Assembly: GCA_036375165.1 (NCBI GenBank)
Contig: DASUSI010000102.1
Span: 1-18,028 of the forward strand
Length of the DNA: 18,028 nt
From: WHSM01 sp036375165
GTDB taxonomy: Bacteria; Actinomycetota; Actinomycetes; Mycobacteriales; Micromonosporaceae
Direction of reading: 5' to 3'
This document shows positions 1 to 8,191 of this stretch, piece by piece. A program made the position numbers and the translations under genes. A model generated the notes under the pieces. That model did no database searches and was not told the DNA's origin. It saw only the letters and a list, made by a program, of their open reading frames with translations. The stretch's first letter is position 1, and every line of letters begins with the position of its first letter.

Positions 1-571
1 CCACCGCGCCGCCGTTCTCCAGCGCGGCCAGGTCACACGGCATCCCGGCCAGGTCACGGGGGTCGGGCACCGGCTCCCCGTACACCCGGAACCGGGCCAC
101 CCCACCGTCCGGGTAGATCGACAGCCGCACGTGCGTGAAGCGCTGTTCCACCGATACCTCAAATACGGCCTTGGAGTCGCCCCGTAGCGGGCTGCGCGGC
201 ACCAACGGCGTCCACTGACCAGCTGCGAGTTCGGCCGACGACGGGTGGCCGGTCACGGCGGTCGCCTCCACCGAGCAGGCCGGCGGGTAGTTGCGTACGA
301 AGAACGCGGTGTCCACCACGACGCCGCACACGATGCCGGGCACACCCAGCCGGACGATCGCCCAGTCGGCGGTGCCGCCGTCGCGGCGTCGACGGGTCTC
401 CCACCCGTCGTACACCTGGCCCCGGTGACCGAAGGTCTGCGGGGTGAACGTGGGGGCTTCCGGCTGGATCAGGTTTTCCTTCTCGGCGAAGAACTCGTCG
501 CTGGCCGCCACCACCGAGCCACCCAGCGGCCGGGTGGCGAGGTCGGGAAGCCGCTCACATTCGCGCGTCAC
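1..571 (-). CDS. alc: Allantoicase, C-terminal part beyond window
   Basis: Hydrolyses allantoate to ureidoglycolate and urea, the last ureide step encoded in this operon. About 190 N-terminal residues are visible; the gene runs off the left edge of the window. Family signatures I can read include the N-terminal LPDLATRPLGGSVV and DEFFAEKENL, then VYDGWETRRRR, DWAIVRLG, DTAFFVRNYPP and YPDGGVARFRVYG, which together are diagnostic of allantoicase. I chose the GTG at 571-569 because a GGAGGGAG ribosome site lies just upstream and this start makes a GTGA overlap with the stop of the allantoinase gene. The overlap implies translational coupling. Cytoplasmic. The identification is very secure; the start is fairly secure. 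Confidence 0.93.
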   Translation of the reverse strand, partial: MTRECERLPDLATRPLGGSVVAASDEFFAEKENLIQPEAPTFTPQTFGHRGQVYDGWETRRRRDGGTADWAIVRLGVPGIVCGVVVDTAFFVRNYPPACSVEATAVTGHPSSAELAAGQWTPLVPRSPLRGDSKAVFEVSVEQRFTHVRLSIYPDGGVARFRVYGEPVPDPRDLAGMPCDLAALENGGAV

Positions 572-1875
572 GGCTCCCTCCGCAACAGCCGACCGGATGG
601 CCGGTCGGCCACCGGTGTGCCACGCAGCCAGGTCCGATGCACCACACCGGACAGTCGCCTCCCCGCGTACGGCGTGACCGGGTGTCGGTGGTGCAGCGCC
701 GCCGAGTCCACCACGAATCCCTCGTCGGCCGCGAACGCCACCAGGTCGGCGTCGCAGCCGGGTGCGATCCGTCCCTTGTGGCGTAACCCGACCAGGTCAG
801 CGGGCGCGTGAGCCATCCACCGCACCACGTCCCCGAGCCCGTGACCCCGGGACCGCGCGGCCGTCCACACCAGCGGCAGCCCGAGTTGCAGTGACGAGAT
901 CCCGCCCCATGCGGTCGCGAAGTCCCCCGCCTTCAGCTCGGGTACGCACGGCGAGTGGTCGGACACCACGCACCCGATCCCCCCGGCGGCGAGCGCGTCC
1001 CACAGCGCGTCCGCGTTGGCCCGGTCCCGGATCGGTGGGCAGCACTTGTACTCAGTCGCCCCGTCCGGCACGTCCTCGGCGGCGAGCACCAGGTAGTGGG
1101 GGCAGGTCTCCGCGGTGATCCGGGCACCGGCCCGGCGGGCACGCTCGACCTCCCAGGCCGCGTCCGCCGCTGAGACGTGCAGGACGTGGACCCGGGTGCC
1201 AGTGGTGGCGGCGAGCACGCCCAGCCGGCGTATCGCATCACGCTCGGCGGCCGGGGGCCGAGAGGCGACAAACCGGGGAAACGTCCCGTCGACGGGTTCA
1301 GCCAGCGCGGACGGCTCCTCAGCGTGCACGATCAGCAGGCCTTCGAAACCCCGCAGCTCGCACAGTGCAGCGTCGATCTCCGGCCACGACAGCGGAGGAA
1401 ACTCAGCCACTCCGGACGGCGACGTGAAGCATTTGAAGCCGAAGACCCCGGCGTCGTGCAACGCCCGCAACTGTCCGGCGTTGCCCGGTATCGCACCGCC
1501 CCAGAATCCGACGTCGACAAAGCACTGCCCGTCCGCGGCCTTGCGCTTCACGTCCAGCGCCGAGACGTCCACAGTGGGCGGAACACTGTTCAACGGCATG
1601 TCGATCAGCGTGGTGACGCCGCCCGCTGCCCCCGCCCGGGTCGCCGTGGTGAAGCCTTCCCATTCGGTACGTCCCGGTTCGTTGACGTGGACGTGGCTGT
1701 CCACCAGTCCGGGCAGCAACGCCAGGTCACCGAGGTCATTCTCGGCGCGGGAATCAAGGCGGGCTCCGTGAGGCTCGACGGCGGCGATCTGCCCGTCCCG
1801 GACACACACCGCCGCAGAGCGCTCGCCGTCCGGGGTGACCACGCGCGTGGAACGCAACACCAGGTCGTACGTCAT
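568..1875 (-). CDS. allB: Allantoinase
   Basis: Cyclic amidohydrolase of 435 residues that opens the hydantoin ring of allantoin to give allantoate. The metal centre is complete by eye: HVH at residues 61-63, the carboxylatable lysine K148 in GFKCF, H184 in IVHAE, H233 in LHVSAA, and D306 in SDHSP. The sequence DMPLNSVPPT near residue 92 is typical of allantoinases rather than dihydropyrimidinases. Length is normal for the family. The ATG at 1875-1873 is preceded by GGGAG about 8 nt away and overlaps the stop of the upstream gene as ATGA; its own stop overlaps the allantoicase start. A longer in-frame reading upstream to 2697 exists but would run over the neighbouring genes, so I reject it. 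Confidence 0.96.
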   Translation of the reverse strand: MTYDLVLRSTRVVTPDGERSAAVCVRDGQIAAVEPHGARLDSRAENDLGDLALLPGLVDSHVHVNEPGRTEWEGFTTATRAGAAGGVTTLIDMPLNSVPPTVDVSALDVKRKAADGQCFVDVGFWGGAIPGNAGQLRALHDAGVFGFKCFTSPSGVAEFPPLSWPEIDAALCELRGFEGLLIVHAEEPSALAEPVDGTFPRFVASRPPAAERDAIRRLGVLAATTGTRVHVLHVSAADAAWEVERARRAGARITAETCPHYLVLAAEDVPDGATEYKCCPPIRDRANADALWDALAAGGIGCVVSDHSPCVPELKAGDFATAWGGISSLQLGLPLVWTAARSRGHGLGDVVRWMAHAPADLVGLRHKGRIAPGCDADLVAFAADEGFVVDSAALHHRHPVTPYAGRRLSGVVHRTWLRGTPVADRPSGRLLRREP

Positions 1876-2261
1876 CTGGCCGGCTCCCGGGTCGCGAGGT
1901 ACGCGCGCCAGTCGGCGACGTGGCTGATGTCGGTCAGCTCGGTGCTCCCGGGCAGGTCCCGGCGCAGCACCGTGGCCAGCGCTGACGCGCCGTCCGCCAG
2001 TTCGACCACGGCAAGCTCCAGCTCTGGCGGCTCGGCCGGAAGCAACGACTCCCGCAGCACATCCAGGGGTACGTCGTACAGCTCCCCGATGACGCTCACG
2101 CCGTCGCCGTCCGTGGCGTCCAACGCGGGGAACCGGTCGTCCACCGAGTAGTACCGGTACTTCGGCGCGGTCCGGGCCACCCCGACCAGGGGCGCGCCGC
2201 GCAACTGGTGGTGCAGCGGGCCGTCGCGCATCCCGCCACCGTTGAGAAACAGCAGGGCCAT
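1872..2261 (-). CDS. Stand-alone allophanate-hydrolase C-terminal-like (AH_C / gamma-glutamylcyclotransferase-fold) protein
   Basis: A 129-residue protein lying between the xanthine dehydrogenase molybdenum subunit and allantoinase. The N-terminal part, FLNGGGMRDGPLHHQL (residues 5-20) followed by G-x-ARTAPKYRYYSVDDRFPAL, resembles the C-terminal domain of allophanate hydrolase and its relatives, which adopt a gamma-glutamylcyclotransferase-like fold. There is no amidase domain, so it cannot be a full allophanate hydrolase. Its place in a ureide operon suggests it acts on a urea, ureidoglycolate or carbamate-type intermediate, but that is inference. The ATG at 2261 has an excellent GGAGGG site and sits 18 nt after the upstream stop; its stop overlaps the allantoinase ATG. 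Family call is moderately sure; function is unknown. Confidence 0.8.
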   Translation of the reverse strand: MALLFLNGGGMRDGPLHHQLRGAPLVGVARTAPKYRYYSVDDRFPALDATDGDGVSVIGELYDVPLDVLRESLLPAEPPELELAVVELADGASALATVLRRDLPGSTELTDISHVADWRAYLATREPAR

Positions 2262-2279
2262 GGTCCCTCCCTGGATCGA

Positions 2280-4586
2280 TCAGGTGCAGGTGATGTGCTC
2301 GGGACGTACCGGCACCCGGGTCAGCGGCATTCCGGTGGCGTCGCGGATCGCGGCGACGATCGCCGGGGTGGACGACAGCGTGGGTGGCTCTCCAGCACCG
2401 CGCAGCCCGTACGGCGCGTTCGGGTCGGCGTGTTCGAGCACGTCGACCCGCATCGGCGGCATGTCGAGGATGGTGGGGATCAGGTAGTCGGTGAATGACG
2501 CGTTTCGGATCTTCCCGTTCGCGACCTGGATCTCCTCCATGATGGCGAGCCCGAGTCCCTGGGCGCTGCCGCCGTGGATCTGGCCTTCCAACGCCTGTGG
2601 ATTCATGATCTTGCCGACGTCCTGTACGGCGGTGAGTTCCACCACTTTGACGAGACCGAGTTCCACGTCCACGTCCACCACAGCGCGGTGGACGCACATC
2701 CCGAACTGAACGTGCGAGTTGCCCTGCCCACGGGTGGGGTCGAGCGGGTACGTGGGACGGTGGTGGAACTCCCGGGTCGCCTCGACCACTTCGTCACCGA
2801 GAATGTCCACCAAGGACGCCAGTACGCCGTTCGCGGTGGAGACCACCTTCCCACCGACCAGGGAAAGGTCCTCGTACCGGCGGCCGAGCTTCCGCTCCAC
2901 GAGCTGGAACACGTCGGCGCGTGCCGCTTCGCAGGCGGCCTTCACCGCGCCGCCGGTCATGTACGACTGGCGCGACGCCGACGACGATCCAGCCGACCCG
3001 ACCGACGTGTCGGCGGGCTGGATGGTGACCCGGGTGACTCCCAGTTCGGTGCGGGCGATCTGCGCTTTCAGGGTCACCAGACCCTGGCCGACCTCGGCGG
3101 CTGCGGTGTGCACCATCACGGCCGGCTCACCACCGACAACTTCCAGGCGTACCCGGGCGGTGGAGTAGTCGTCCATGCCCTCGGAGAAGCACAGGTTCTT
3201 GATGCCGACGCCATAGCCGACGCCGCGCCTCACCCCCTCGCCGTGCGTGGTGTTGGCGACACCGCCCGGCAACGACCGCAGATCCGCTCCGGAAACCCGC
3301 TCCGCAGGCATCGGCATCGCCCGGACCCGGCGCAGCATGTCCGCCATCGGCATCGGCATGTCGATGGGCTGGCCGGTGGCGATCACGTCACCCTGGCTGA
3401 CCGCGTTGCGGATCCGTACCTCGACCGGGTGCATGCCGAGCGCGGCGGCGAGCTTGTCCATTTGCGACTCGTACGCGAAACAGGCCTGCACCGCGCCGAA
3501 ACCGCGCATCGCCCCGCACGGCGGGTTGTTGGTGTACGCGCCGTACGCGTCGACCGCCAGGTGCGGGATCCGGTACGGGCCGAGCCCGAGCGACGAGGCG
3601 ACCCCGACGACGGCCGGGGTACTGGACGCGTACGCGCCGCCGTCGACCACGATCTCAGCCTTCACGTACACCAGGGCGCCGTCGCGGGTCGCGCCGTGCT
3701 CGTAGCGCAGCCAGGCTGGGTGGCGGTGCACGTGGCCGAAGAACGACTCCTCCCGGCTGTAGACCATCTTCACCGGCCGCCCGGTACGCAGCGCCAGCAG
3801 GCAGGCGTGCACGTGCATCGACAGGTCCTCGCGGGCCCCGAACGCACCGCCGACTCCGGCGAGGGTGAGCCGTACCTTCTCCGCCGGCAGGCCCAGGCAC
3901 GGGGCGAGCTGTTTCTGGTCGACGTGCAACCACTGGGTCGCCACGTACAGGTCGACCCCACCGTCCTCGGCGGGGACCGCGAGACCCGACTCGGGGCCGA
4001 GAAACGCCTGGTCCTGCATTCCGACCTGGTACTCGCCGGTCACCACCACGTCGGCAGAGACGTTGTCCGGGTCACCACGGCGGACCGGCTGGTGGCGTAC
4101 CAGATTGCCAGCCTCATGCACCAACGGACAGGAAGGGTCGAAGATGGCGCGCCAGGCGTCGGCGACCGGTTCCAGCACCTGGTAGTCGACGGCGATCCGG
4201 TCGAGTGCCCGGCGGGCGGTCTCGGGGTGGTCCGCGGCCACGATCGCGACCGACTCGCCCTGGTAGCGCACCTGATCGATGGCCAGCACCGGCTGGTCGG
4301 CGATGTCCAGCCCGTAGAACTTGCGCCCCGGCACGTCCTCGTGGGTGAGTACGGCGTACACCCCGGGCAGCGCCACCGCCCCGGTGATGTCGATGCCACG
4401 GACCCGGGCCCGAGGGTGCGGGCTTCGTAGCGTGGCCCCCCACAGCATGTCCTCGTGCCACAGATCCGAGGAGAACGCGAACTCGCCGGTCACCTTGAGG
4501 GTGCCGTCCGGCCGCGCTGGGCTGGAGCCGACCCCTCCGGTGATGGTCCCGGTGAGCGGTGCGGTTCTGATCGGTGTGGCTGTCAT
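2280..4586 (-). CDS. xdhA: Xanthine dehydrogenase, molybdenum cofactor-binding subunit
   Basis: The 768-residue catalytic subunit of a three-subunit xanthine dehydrogenase that oxidises hypoxanthine and xanthine to urate. Visible family motifs are GVGGAFGARED (residues 244-254, with E253 in the place of the substrate-orienting glutamate), AMRGFG (359-364, R361 at the conserved purine-binding arginine), AEVGQG (497-502), QDVGKIMNP (655-663) and the C-terminal RGAGEPP with catalytic base E733. Presence of both E253 and R361 equivalents favours a purine substrate over an aldehyde. Length matches the E. coli XdhA type. The ATG at 4586 follows an AAGGAGG site and forms ATGA with the end of the deaminase gene. 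Gene naming follows E. coli usage. Very secure. Confidence 0.95.
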   Translation of the reverse strand: MTATPIRTAPLTGTITGGVGSSPARPDGTLKVTGEFAFSSDLWHEDMLWGATLRSPHPRARVRGIDITGAVALPGVYAVLTHEDVPGRKFYGLDIADQPVLAIDQVRYQGESVAIVAADHPETARRALDRIAVDYQVLEPVADAWRAIFDPSCPLVHEAGNLVRHQPVRRGDPDNVSADVVVTGEYQVGMQDQAFLGPESGLAVPAEDGGVDLYVATQWLHVDQKQLAPCLGLPAEKVRLTLAGVGGAFGAREDLSMHVHACLLALRTGRPVKMVYSREESFFGHVHRHPAWLRYEHGATRDGALVYVKAEIVVDGGAYASSTPAVVGVASSLGLGPYRIPHLAVDAYGAYTNNPPCGAMRGFGAVQACFAYESQMDKLAAALGMHPVEVRIRNAVSQGDVIATGQPIDMPMPMADMLRRVRAMPMPAERVSGADLRSLPGGVANTTHGEGVRRGVGYGVGIKNLCFSEGMDDYSTARVRLEVVGGEPAVMVHTAAAEVGQGLVTLKAQIARTELGVTRVTIQPADTSVGSAGSSSASRQSYMTGGAVKAACEAARADVFQLVERKLGRRYEDLSLVGGKVVSTANGVLASLVDILGDEVVEATREFHHRPTYPLDPTRGQGNSHVQFGMCVHRAVVDVDVELGLVKVVELTAVQDVGKIMNPQALEGQIHGGSAQGLGLAIMEEIQVANGKIRNASFTDYLIPTILDMPPMRVDVLEHADPNAPYGLRGAGEPPTLSSTPAIVAAIRDATGMPLTRVPVRPEHITCT

Positions 4587-5944
4587 CGTGTGGCCTCCTT
4601 GAGGCTGAGCCGCGCCACAGCGGCCCGCAACTCCCCCGCCACGGTGTGCGGGTCAACCCCGACCAGTTCGCCACCGTCCACCACCGGGCGGCCCCCGACC
4701 AGGGACAGCTCGATCTCAGGCAGCGAACCGAGCACCAGCGCGGCGACCGGGTCGCCGATTCCGGCGTGCGCGAGCCCGTCGAGCCGCCACACCACCAGGT
4801 CGGCGAGCTTGCCGGGCTGAAGCGAACCGATCTCGGCGTCGCGTCCCAGGCACCGGGCACCGCCGATGGTGCCGAGCGCCAGCGCCTGGCGGGCGGTGAG
4901 CGCGTCCGGTCCGCCGCGCAGCCGGGCCACCAGCAGCGCCTGCCGCACCTCGTCACCGAGGCCGTCGGCCTCGTTGGAGGCGGCCCCGTCCACGCCCAGG
5001 CCGACCGGGACCCCGGAGTCGAGCAGCGCGGGCACCGGGCTGATCCCGACCCCGAGCCGGGCATTGGAGCTGGGGCAGTGCGCCACCCCGGTACCGGTCA
5101 CGGCGAGCCGCTTGATCGCCGCGTCGGACACATGGACGCAATGCGCCAACCACACATCGTCACCCAGCCAACCCAGGTCGTCCAGGTACTCGACAGGGGT
5201 ACGGCCGAACTGCGCGACGCAGTGATCCTCCTCGTCCAGGGTCTCGGCGAGGTGGGTGTGGAGTCGTACCCCGTGACGGCGCGCCAGCGCGGCGGCGCCG
5301 GTCATCAGGTCCCGGCTCACCGAGAACGGCGAGCAGGGCGCGACCGCGACCCGGACCATCGCCTCCGGTGACCGGTCGTGGAACCGGTTGATCGCCTGTT
5401 CGGTGGCGGCGAGCGCGGCATCGATGTCCTCGACCACCTCGTCCGGTGGCAGCCCGCCTGCCGACCTGCCCCGGTCCATCGACCCGCGACACGGGTGGAA
5501 CCGCAGCCCGACCCTGCCGGCCGCCGCAACGGTCGCGGCAAAGAGGTCCCCGGCGGAGCCGGGGAACACGTAGTGGTGGTCGGTGCTGGTGGTGCAGCCG
5601 GTGCGGGCCAGCCACGCCAGCCCGGCGGTGGCGGCGGCGTGGGTGATCCCGGCATCAAGTCGCGCCCACACCGGGTACAGCTCGATCAGCCACTCGAACA
5701 GGGTGGACTGCTGCGCCAGCCCCCGGGTGGCCCACTGGTAGAGGTGGTGGTGGGTGTTCACCAGTCCGGGGGTGACCAGGCAGCCGGTGCCGTCCACCCG
5801 GCGGTCCGGCCGCGGCCCCTCGGGTGCCGGGCCCGCGCCCACCGCCGCGATCCGTCCACTGTCGACAACCACGTGACCGGTGGCGAATTCGGTTCCGGCG
5901 GGGTTCACAGTGGCGACGGCGGCGTTCTCGATGACAATCCTCAT
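4583..5944 (-). CDS. 8-oxoguanine deaminase (amidohydrolase family)
   Basis: A 453-residue amidohydrolase. It resembles the group characterised as 8-oxoguanine deaminase, formerly annotated as hydroxydechloroatrazine ethylaminohydrolase-like: VNTHHHLYQ (62-70), LFEWLIELYPVWARL (82-96), GCTTSTDHHYVFP (116-128) and HPCRGSMDRG (150-159). Metal ligands appear intact: H65 and H67, H231 in HTHLAE, H268 in LAHC and D319 in GVDGAASNE. It would turn 8-oxoguanine into urate and ammonia, feeding the uricase directly; guanine deamination to xanthine is the alternative and cannot be excluded. It lies between the 2Fe-2S and molybdenum subunit genes of xanthine dehydrogenase, with ATGA overlaps at both ends. 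The start at 5944 has only a weak GAGG site, consistent with coupling. Confidence 0.9.
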   Translation of the reverse strand: MRIVIENAAVATVNPAGTEFATGHVVVDSGRIAAVGAGPAPEGPRPDRRVDGTGCLVTPGLVNTHHHLYQWATRGLAQQSTLFEWLIELYPVWARLDAGITHAAATAGLAWLARTGCTTSTDHHYVFPGSAGDLFAATVAAAGRVGLRFHPCRGSMDRGRSAGGLPPDEVVEDIDAALAATEQAINRFHDRSPEAMVRVAVAPCSPFSVSRDLMTGAAALARRHGVRLHTHLAETLDEEDHCVAQFGRTPVEYLDDLGWLGDDVWLAHCVHVSDAAIKRLAVTGTGVAHCPSSNARLGVGISPVPALLDSGVPVGLGVDGAASNEADGLGDEVRQALLVARLRGGPDALTARQALALGTIGGARCLGRDAEIGSLQPGKLADLVVWRLDGLAHAGIGDPVAALVLGSLPEIELSLVGGRPVVDGGELVGVDPHTVAGELRAAVARLSLKEATR

Positions 5945-6420
5945 CGGGGCACCGCCTCGGCGGCAGATCGGGCGGCACGGTGTACCGCGTCGATGATCTT
6001 CTGGTAGCCGGTACAACGGCACAGGTTGCCGGCGAGCGCCTCGCGGATCTCTTCGTCGGAGGGGTGCGGCACCCGGCGCAGCAGGTCGTGCGCGGCGACG
6101 ATCAGGCCCGGGGTGCAGAACCCGCACTGCACCGCGCCGGTTTCCAGGAAGGCGAGTTGCACCGGGTCCAGCGCCTCCCGGTCGCCGAGGCCCTCGACGG
6201 TACGGACCTCCCGGCCAACTGCCTGACCCGCGGCGACCAGGCAGGCACACACCGGGTCACCATCCAGGTACACCGTGCAGGAGCCGCATTCTCCCTGCTC
6301 ACAGGCGTTCTTCGTGCCGGGCAGGCCGAGCCGCTCGCGGAGCACGTACAGCAGGCTCTCGCCTTCCCAGACGTCGTCGGCGACCCGAGGCTGTCCGTTG
6401 ACAGTGAATTTCAGGCGCAT
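5941..6420 (-). CDS. xdhC: Xanthine dehydrogenase, 2Fe-2S subunit
   Basis: A 159-residue electron-transfer subunit with two 2Fe-2S clusters. The first, plant-ferredoxin-type cluster uses C40, C45, C48 and C60 (CEQGECGSC and CAC); the second uses C99 and C102 (CGFC) with C134 and C136 (CRC in GNLCRCTGYQKI). The length equals that of the small subunits of three-component molybdenum hydroxylases. It passes electrons from the molybdenum centre to the FAD subunit. The ATG at 6420 follows a GAGGGAGG site and lies inside the end of the FAD subunit gene (10-nt overlap). The symbol follows E. coli naming and should not be confused with the XdhC maturation chaperone, for which no gene is seen here. Confidence 0.95.
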   Translation of the reverse strand: MRLKFTVNGQPRVADDVWEGESLLYVLRERLGLPGTKNACEQGECGSCTVYLDGDPVCACLVAAGQAVGREVRTVEGLGDREALDPVQLAFLETGAVQCGFCTPGLIVAAHDLLRRVPHPSDEEIREALAGNLCRCTGYQKIIDAVHRAARSAAEAVPR

Positions 6421-7283
6421 CGTGCCGTACCTCCCTCGCGGTACTCGTGCCAGGCCCAGCGCAGGGTCCGCCGGGCCATCACGGCGAGTGCGTGCCGGCG
6501 GTAGTCGGCGGTACCGCGTACGTCGTCGATCGGGTCTGCGGCGGACGCCACCAGGTGCCCGAACCGGTCCACAAACGAGTCAGGCAACGGCAGCCGGGAC
6601 TCCCAGGGCAGTTCGGCGGCCAGGAACCGCTCCGCCGCGGTGGCGCGGCGCGGCGTGGGAGCGGCCGACCCGATCCCGGTGCCGACCGTGCCGGTAGCCG
6701 GGTGCAGCGCGATCGCGAACGAGCACACCGCGATCACCATCGCGTTTCGGGTGCCGACCTTCGCGAACTGTTGCGGCCCGTCGGCGGGTGCGACCCGGAA
6801 GGCGGCGATCAGCTCGTCCGGGGCGAGCACGTGGCGTTTCACGCCGGTGAAGAACTCGGTGATCGGGATCATCCGGGTGCCGCGTACCGAGGCCACCTCG
6901 ACCACGGCGTCGCTGGCGAGCAGCGGCGGGTGGGCGTCCCCGGCCGGCGACGCCGAACCGAGGTTGCCACCGACCGTGCCCCGGTTGCGGATCTGCGGCG
7001 AGCCGACGGTGCGCGAGGCCATCGCGAGCCCTGGCAGGCGGTCACCCAGTTCCGCGATGATCCGGGTGTACGAAACGCCCGCGCCGACCCGCAGGACTGC
7101 CCCGTCGGTGCCCCACCCGGCCAGGTCCGGGATCGCGGTCAGGTCCAGCAGGACGGGTGGCCGCCGCCGGTCGAAGTTCAGCTCGACCATGAGATCGGTG
7201 CCCCCGGCGATCGGCACCGCGTCGGGATGCGTCGCCTTCACGGCGAGCGCCTCCTCCCAGGTCGACGGGCGCAAAAAGTCCAT
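6411..7283 (-). CDS. xdhB: Xanthine dehydrogenase, FAD-binding subunit
   Basis: A 290-residue FAD subunit of the CO dehydrogenase/xanthine dehydrogenase flavoprotein family. The two FAD-binding loops are clear: PIAGGTDL (residues 24-31) and RNRGTVGGNL (99-108), followed by SPAGDAHPPLLA. It accepts electrons from the 2Fe-2S subunit and reduces NAD or another acceptor. The ATG at 7283 is chosen because it has a GGAAGGGG site and forms a TGATG junction with the urate oxidase stop; an earlier start at 7310 would lack this. The 3' end overlaps the 2Fe-2S subunit gene by 10 nt, so the last residues are read through the next gene's start. Confidence 0.95.
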   Translation of the reverse strand: MDFLRPSTWEEALAVKATHPDAVPIAGGTDLMVELNFDRRRPPVLLDLTAIPDLAGWGTDGAVLRVGAGVSYTRIIAELGDRLPGLAMASRTVGSPQIRNRGTVGGNLGSASPAGDAHPPLLASDAVVEVASVRGTRMIPITEFFTGVKRHVLAPDELIAAFRVAPADGPQQFAKVGTRNAMVIAVCSFAIALHPATGTVGTGIGSAAPTPRRATAAERFLAAELPWESRLPLPDSFVDRFGHLVASAADPIDDVRGTADYRRHALAVMARRTLRWAWHEYREGGTARCA

Positions 7284-8188
7284 CACAGCCCCCCTTCCGA
7301 CAGGTCCCACGCCAGCCGGGCCGGTGGCACGCCGTCACGGGCCACAGTGCCTTCGATCAGCCCGTACGGGCGGTCGGATGCGTGGAACACCTCACCCGGG
7401 TTGTCCAGCCCGAACGGGGCAAGGTCAACCAGGAAATGGTGCTTGTTCGGCAGGGACAGGCGCACCTCGGCGATCTCCGGGCGGTTGCTGAGCACCCGGG
7501 AGCCCATCGCGTACAGAGTCTGTTGCAGGGACCGGCTGTGCGTTCCGACGAACGCCTCGACCAGGTGCCGGCGGCACTCGGCGTACGACTTGCCCCATGC
7601 GGTGTCCAGGCCGAGGTGCCGCCAGCGGGCGTCGACCGCGGTGGCGAGGATCCGGTCCCTGGTCTCCGGCAACGTGGTGTACCGGTCCTTGAGATAACCC
7701 CAGAACTCCGAGTCGGTGGTGTTCATCAGCACCAGGTCCCGCAGCCCGGACACCACCCACGCCCGCTCGCCGTCGTAGCTCACGGTCGCGGTTCGGGTCT
7801 CCCGGCCGCTGCGGGCGAACGAGTGCGGAGCAGGCTCACCGTCGACGTCCAAGCGCTCCCAGCCGTACTCCCGGATCTCGACCCGGGACCGCTGGATGCT
7901 GGGTTGGGAGTCCACGAAATGCCTGGCCAATCGGAGCCCGAACGCCTCGATCTCCCCGATCCCGTCCCGGGCGAACCCGTACACCGTGTTCTTCTGGGAG
8001 TCGGTGGGCAGCACTTTGCTGTTGTCGCCGGTGGTGTGGGTGTCGCTCAGGTCACCGGCCAGCGCGACGTTCACCTCCAGGTCCGTCACCTCGTGCCGCT
8101 CACCGTGCCGCTCGCCGTGCCGCACGACCCGGACGAGGCGGACCTCGGCCTTGCCGTATCGGTTGGCTCCCAGGACTATGTCGCTCAT
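7283..8188 (-). CDS. pucL: Urate oxidase (uricase)
   Basis: A cofactor-free uricase of 301 residues that oxidises urate to 5-hydroxyisourate. The catalytic lysine K13 (YGKAEVRLV) and T62 in PTDSQKNTVY are present, as are F162, R179, Q222 (SLQQTLY) and N248/H250 (PNKHH), which line the urate site in studied uricases. It is the single-function form, without a fused OHCU decarboxylase domain, which is instead encoded two genes upstream. An odd feature is a tandem HGER-HGER at residues 24-31 in the loop after the first strand. The ATG at 8188 has a GAGGGAG site and lies 3 nt after the upstream stop. Very secure. Confidence 0.97.
   Translation of the reverse strand: MSDIVLGANRYGKAEVRLVRVVRHGERHGERHEVTDLEVNVALAGDLSDTHTTGDNSKVLPTDSQKNTVYGFARDGIGEIEAFGLRLARHFVDSQPSIQRSRVEIREYGWERLDVDGEPAPHSFARSGRETRTATVSYDGERAWVVSGLRDLVLMNTTDSEFWGYLKDRYTTLPETRDRILATAVDARWRHLGLDTAWGKSYAECRRHLVEAFVGTHSRSLQQTLYAMGSRVLSNRPEIAEVRLSLPNKHHFLVDLAPFGLDNPGEVFHASDRPYGLIEGTVARDGVPPARLAWDLSEGGL
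8096..8121. repeat. 12-bp tandem duplication inside the uricase gene
   Basis: Two near-identical 12-bp units (minus strand CGGCACGGYGAG) encode the doubled HGER of the uricase and keep the reading frame. Seen directly in the sequence; it may be a local replication slip. Confidence 0.7.
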
Positions 8189-8191
8189 CGG

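Noticed and set aside
1876..2697. In-frame upstream extension of allantoinase
   Set aside because: It would cover the AH_C-like gene and the end of xdhA; the ATG at 1875 begins the conserved domain.
2574..4430. Long plus-strand open frame of 618 codons opposite the xanthine dehydrogenase gene
   Set aside because: It is antisense to a clearly identified gene, is rich in His/Arg/Gly/Val as expected of a high-GC shadow frame, and shows no domain.
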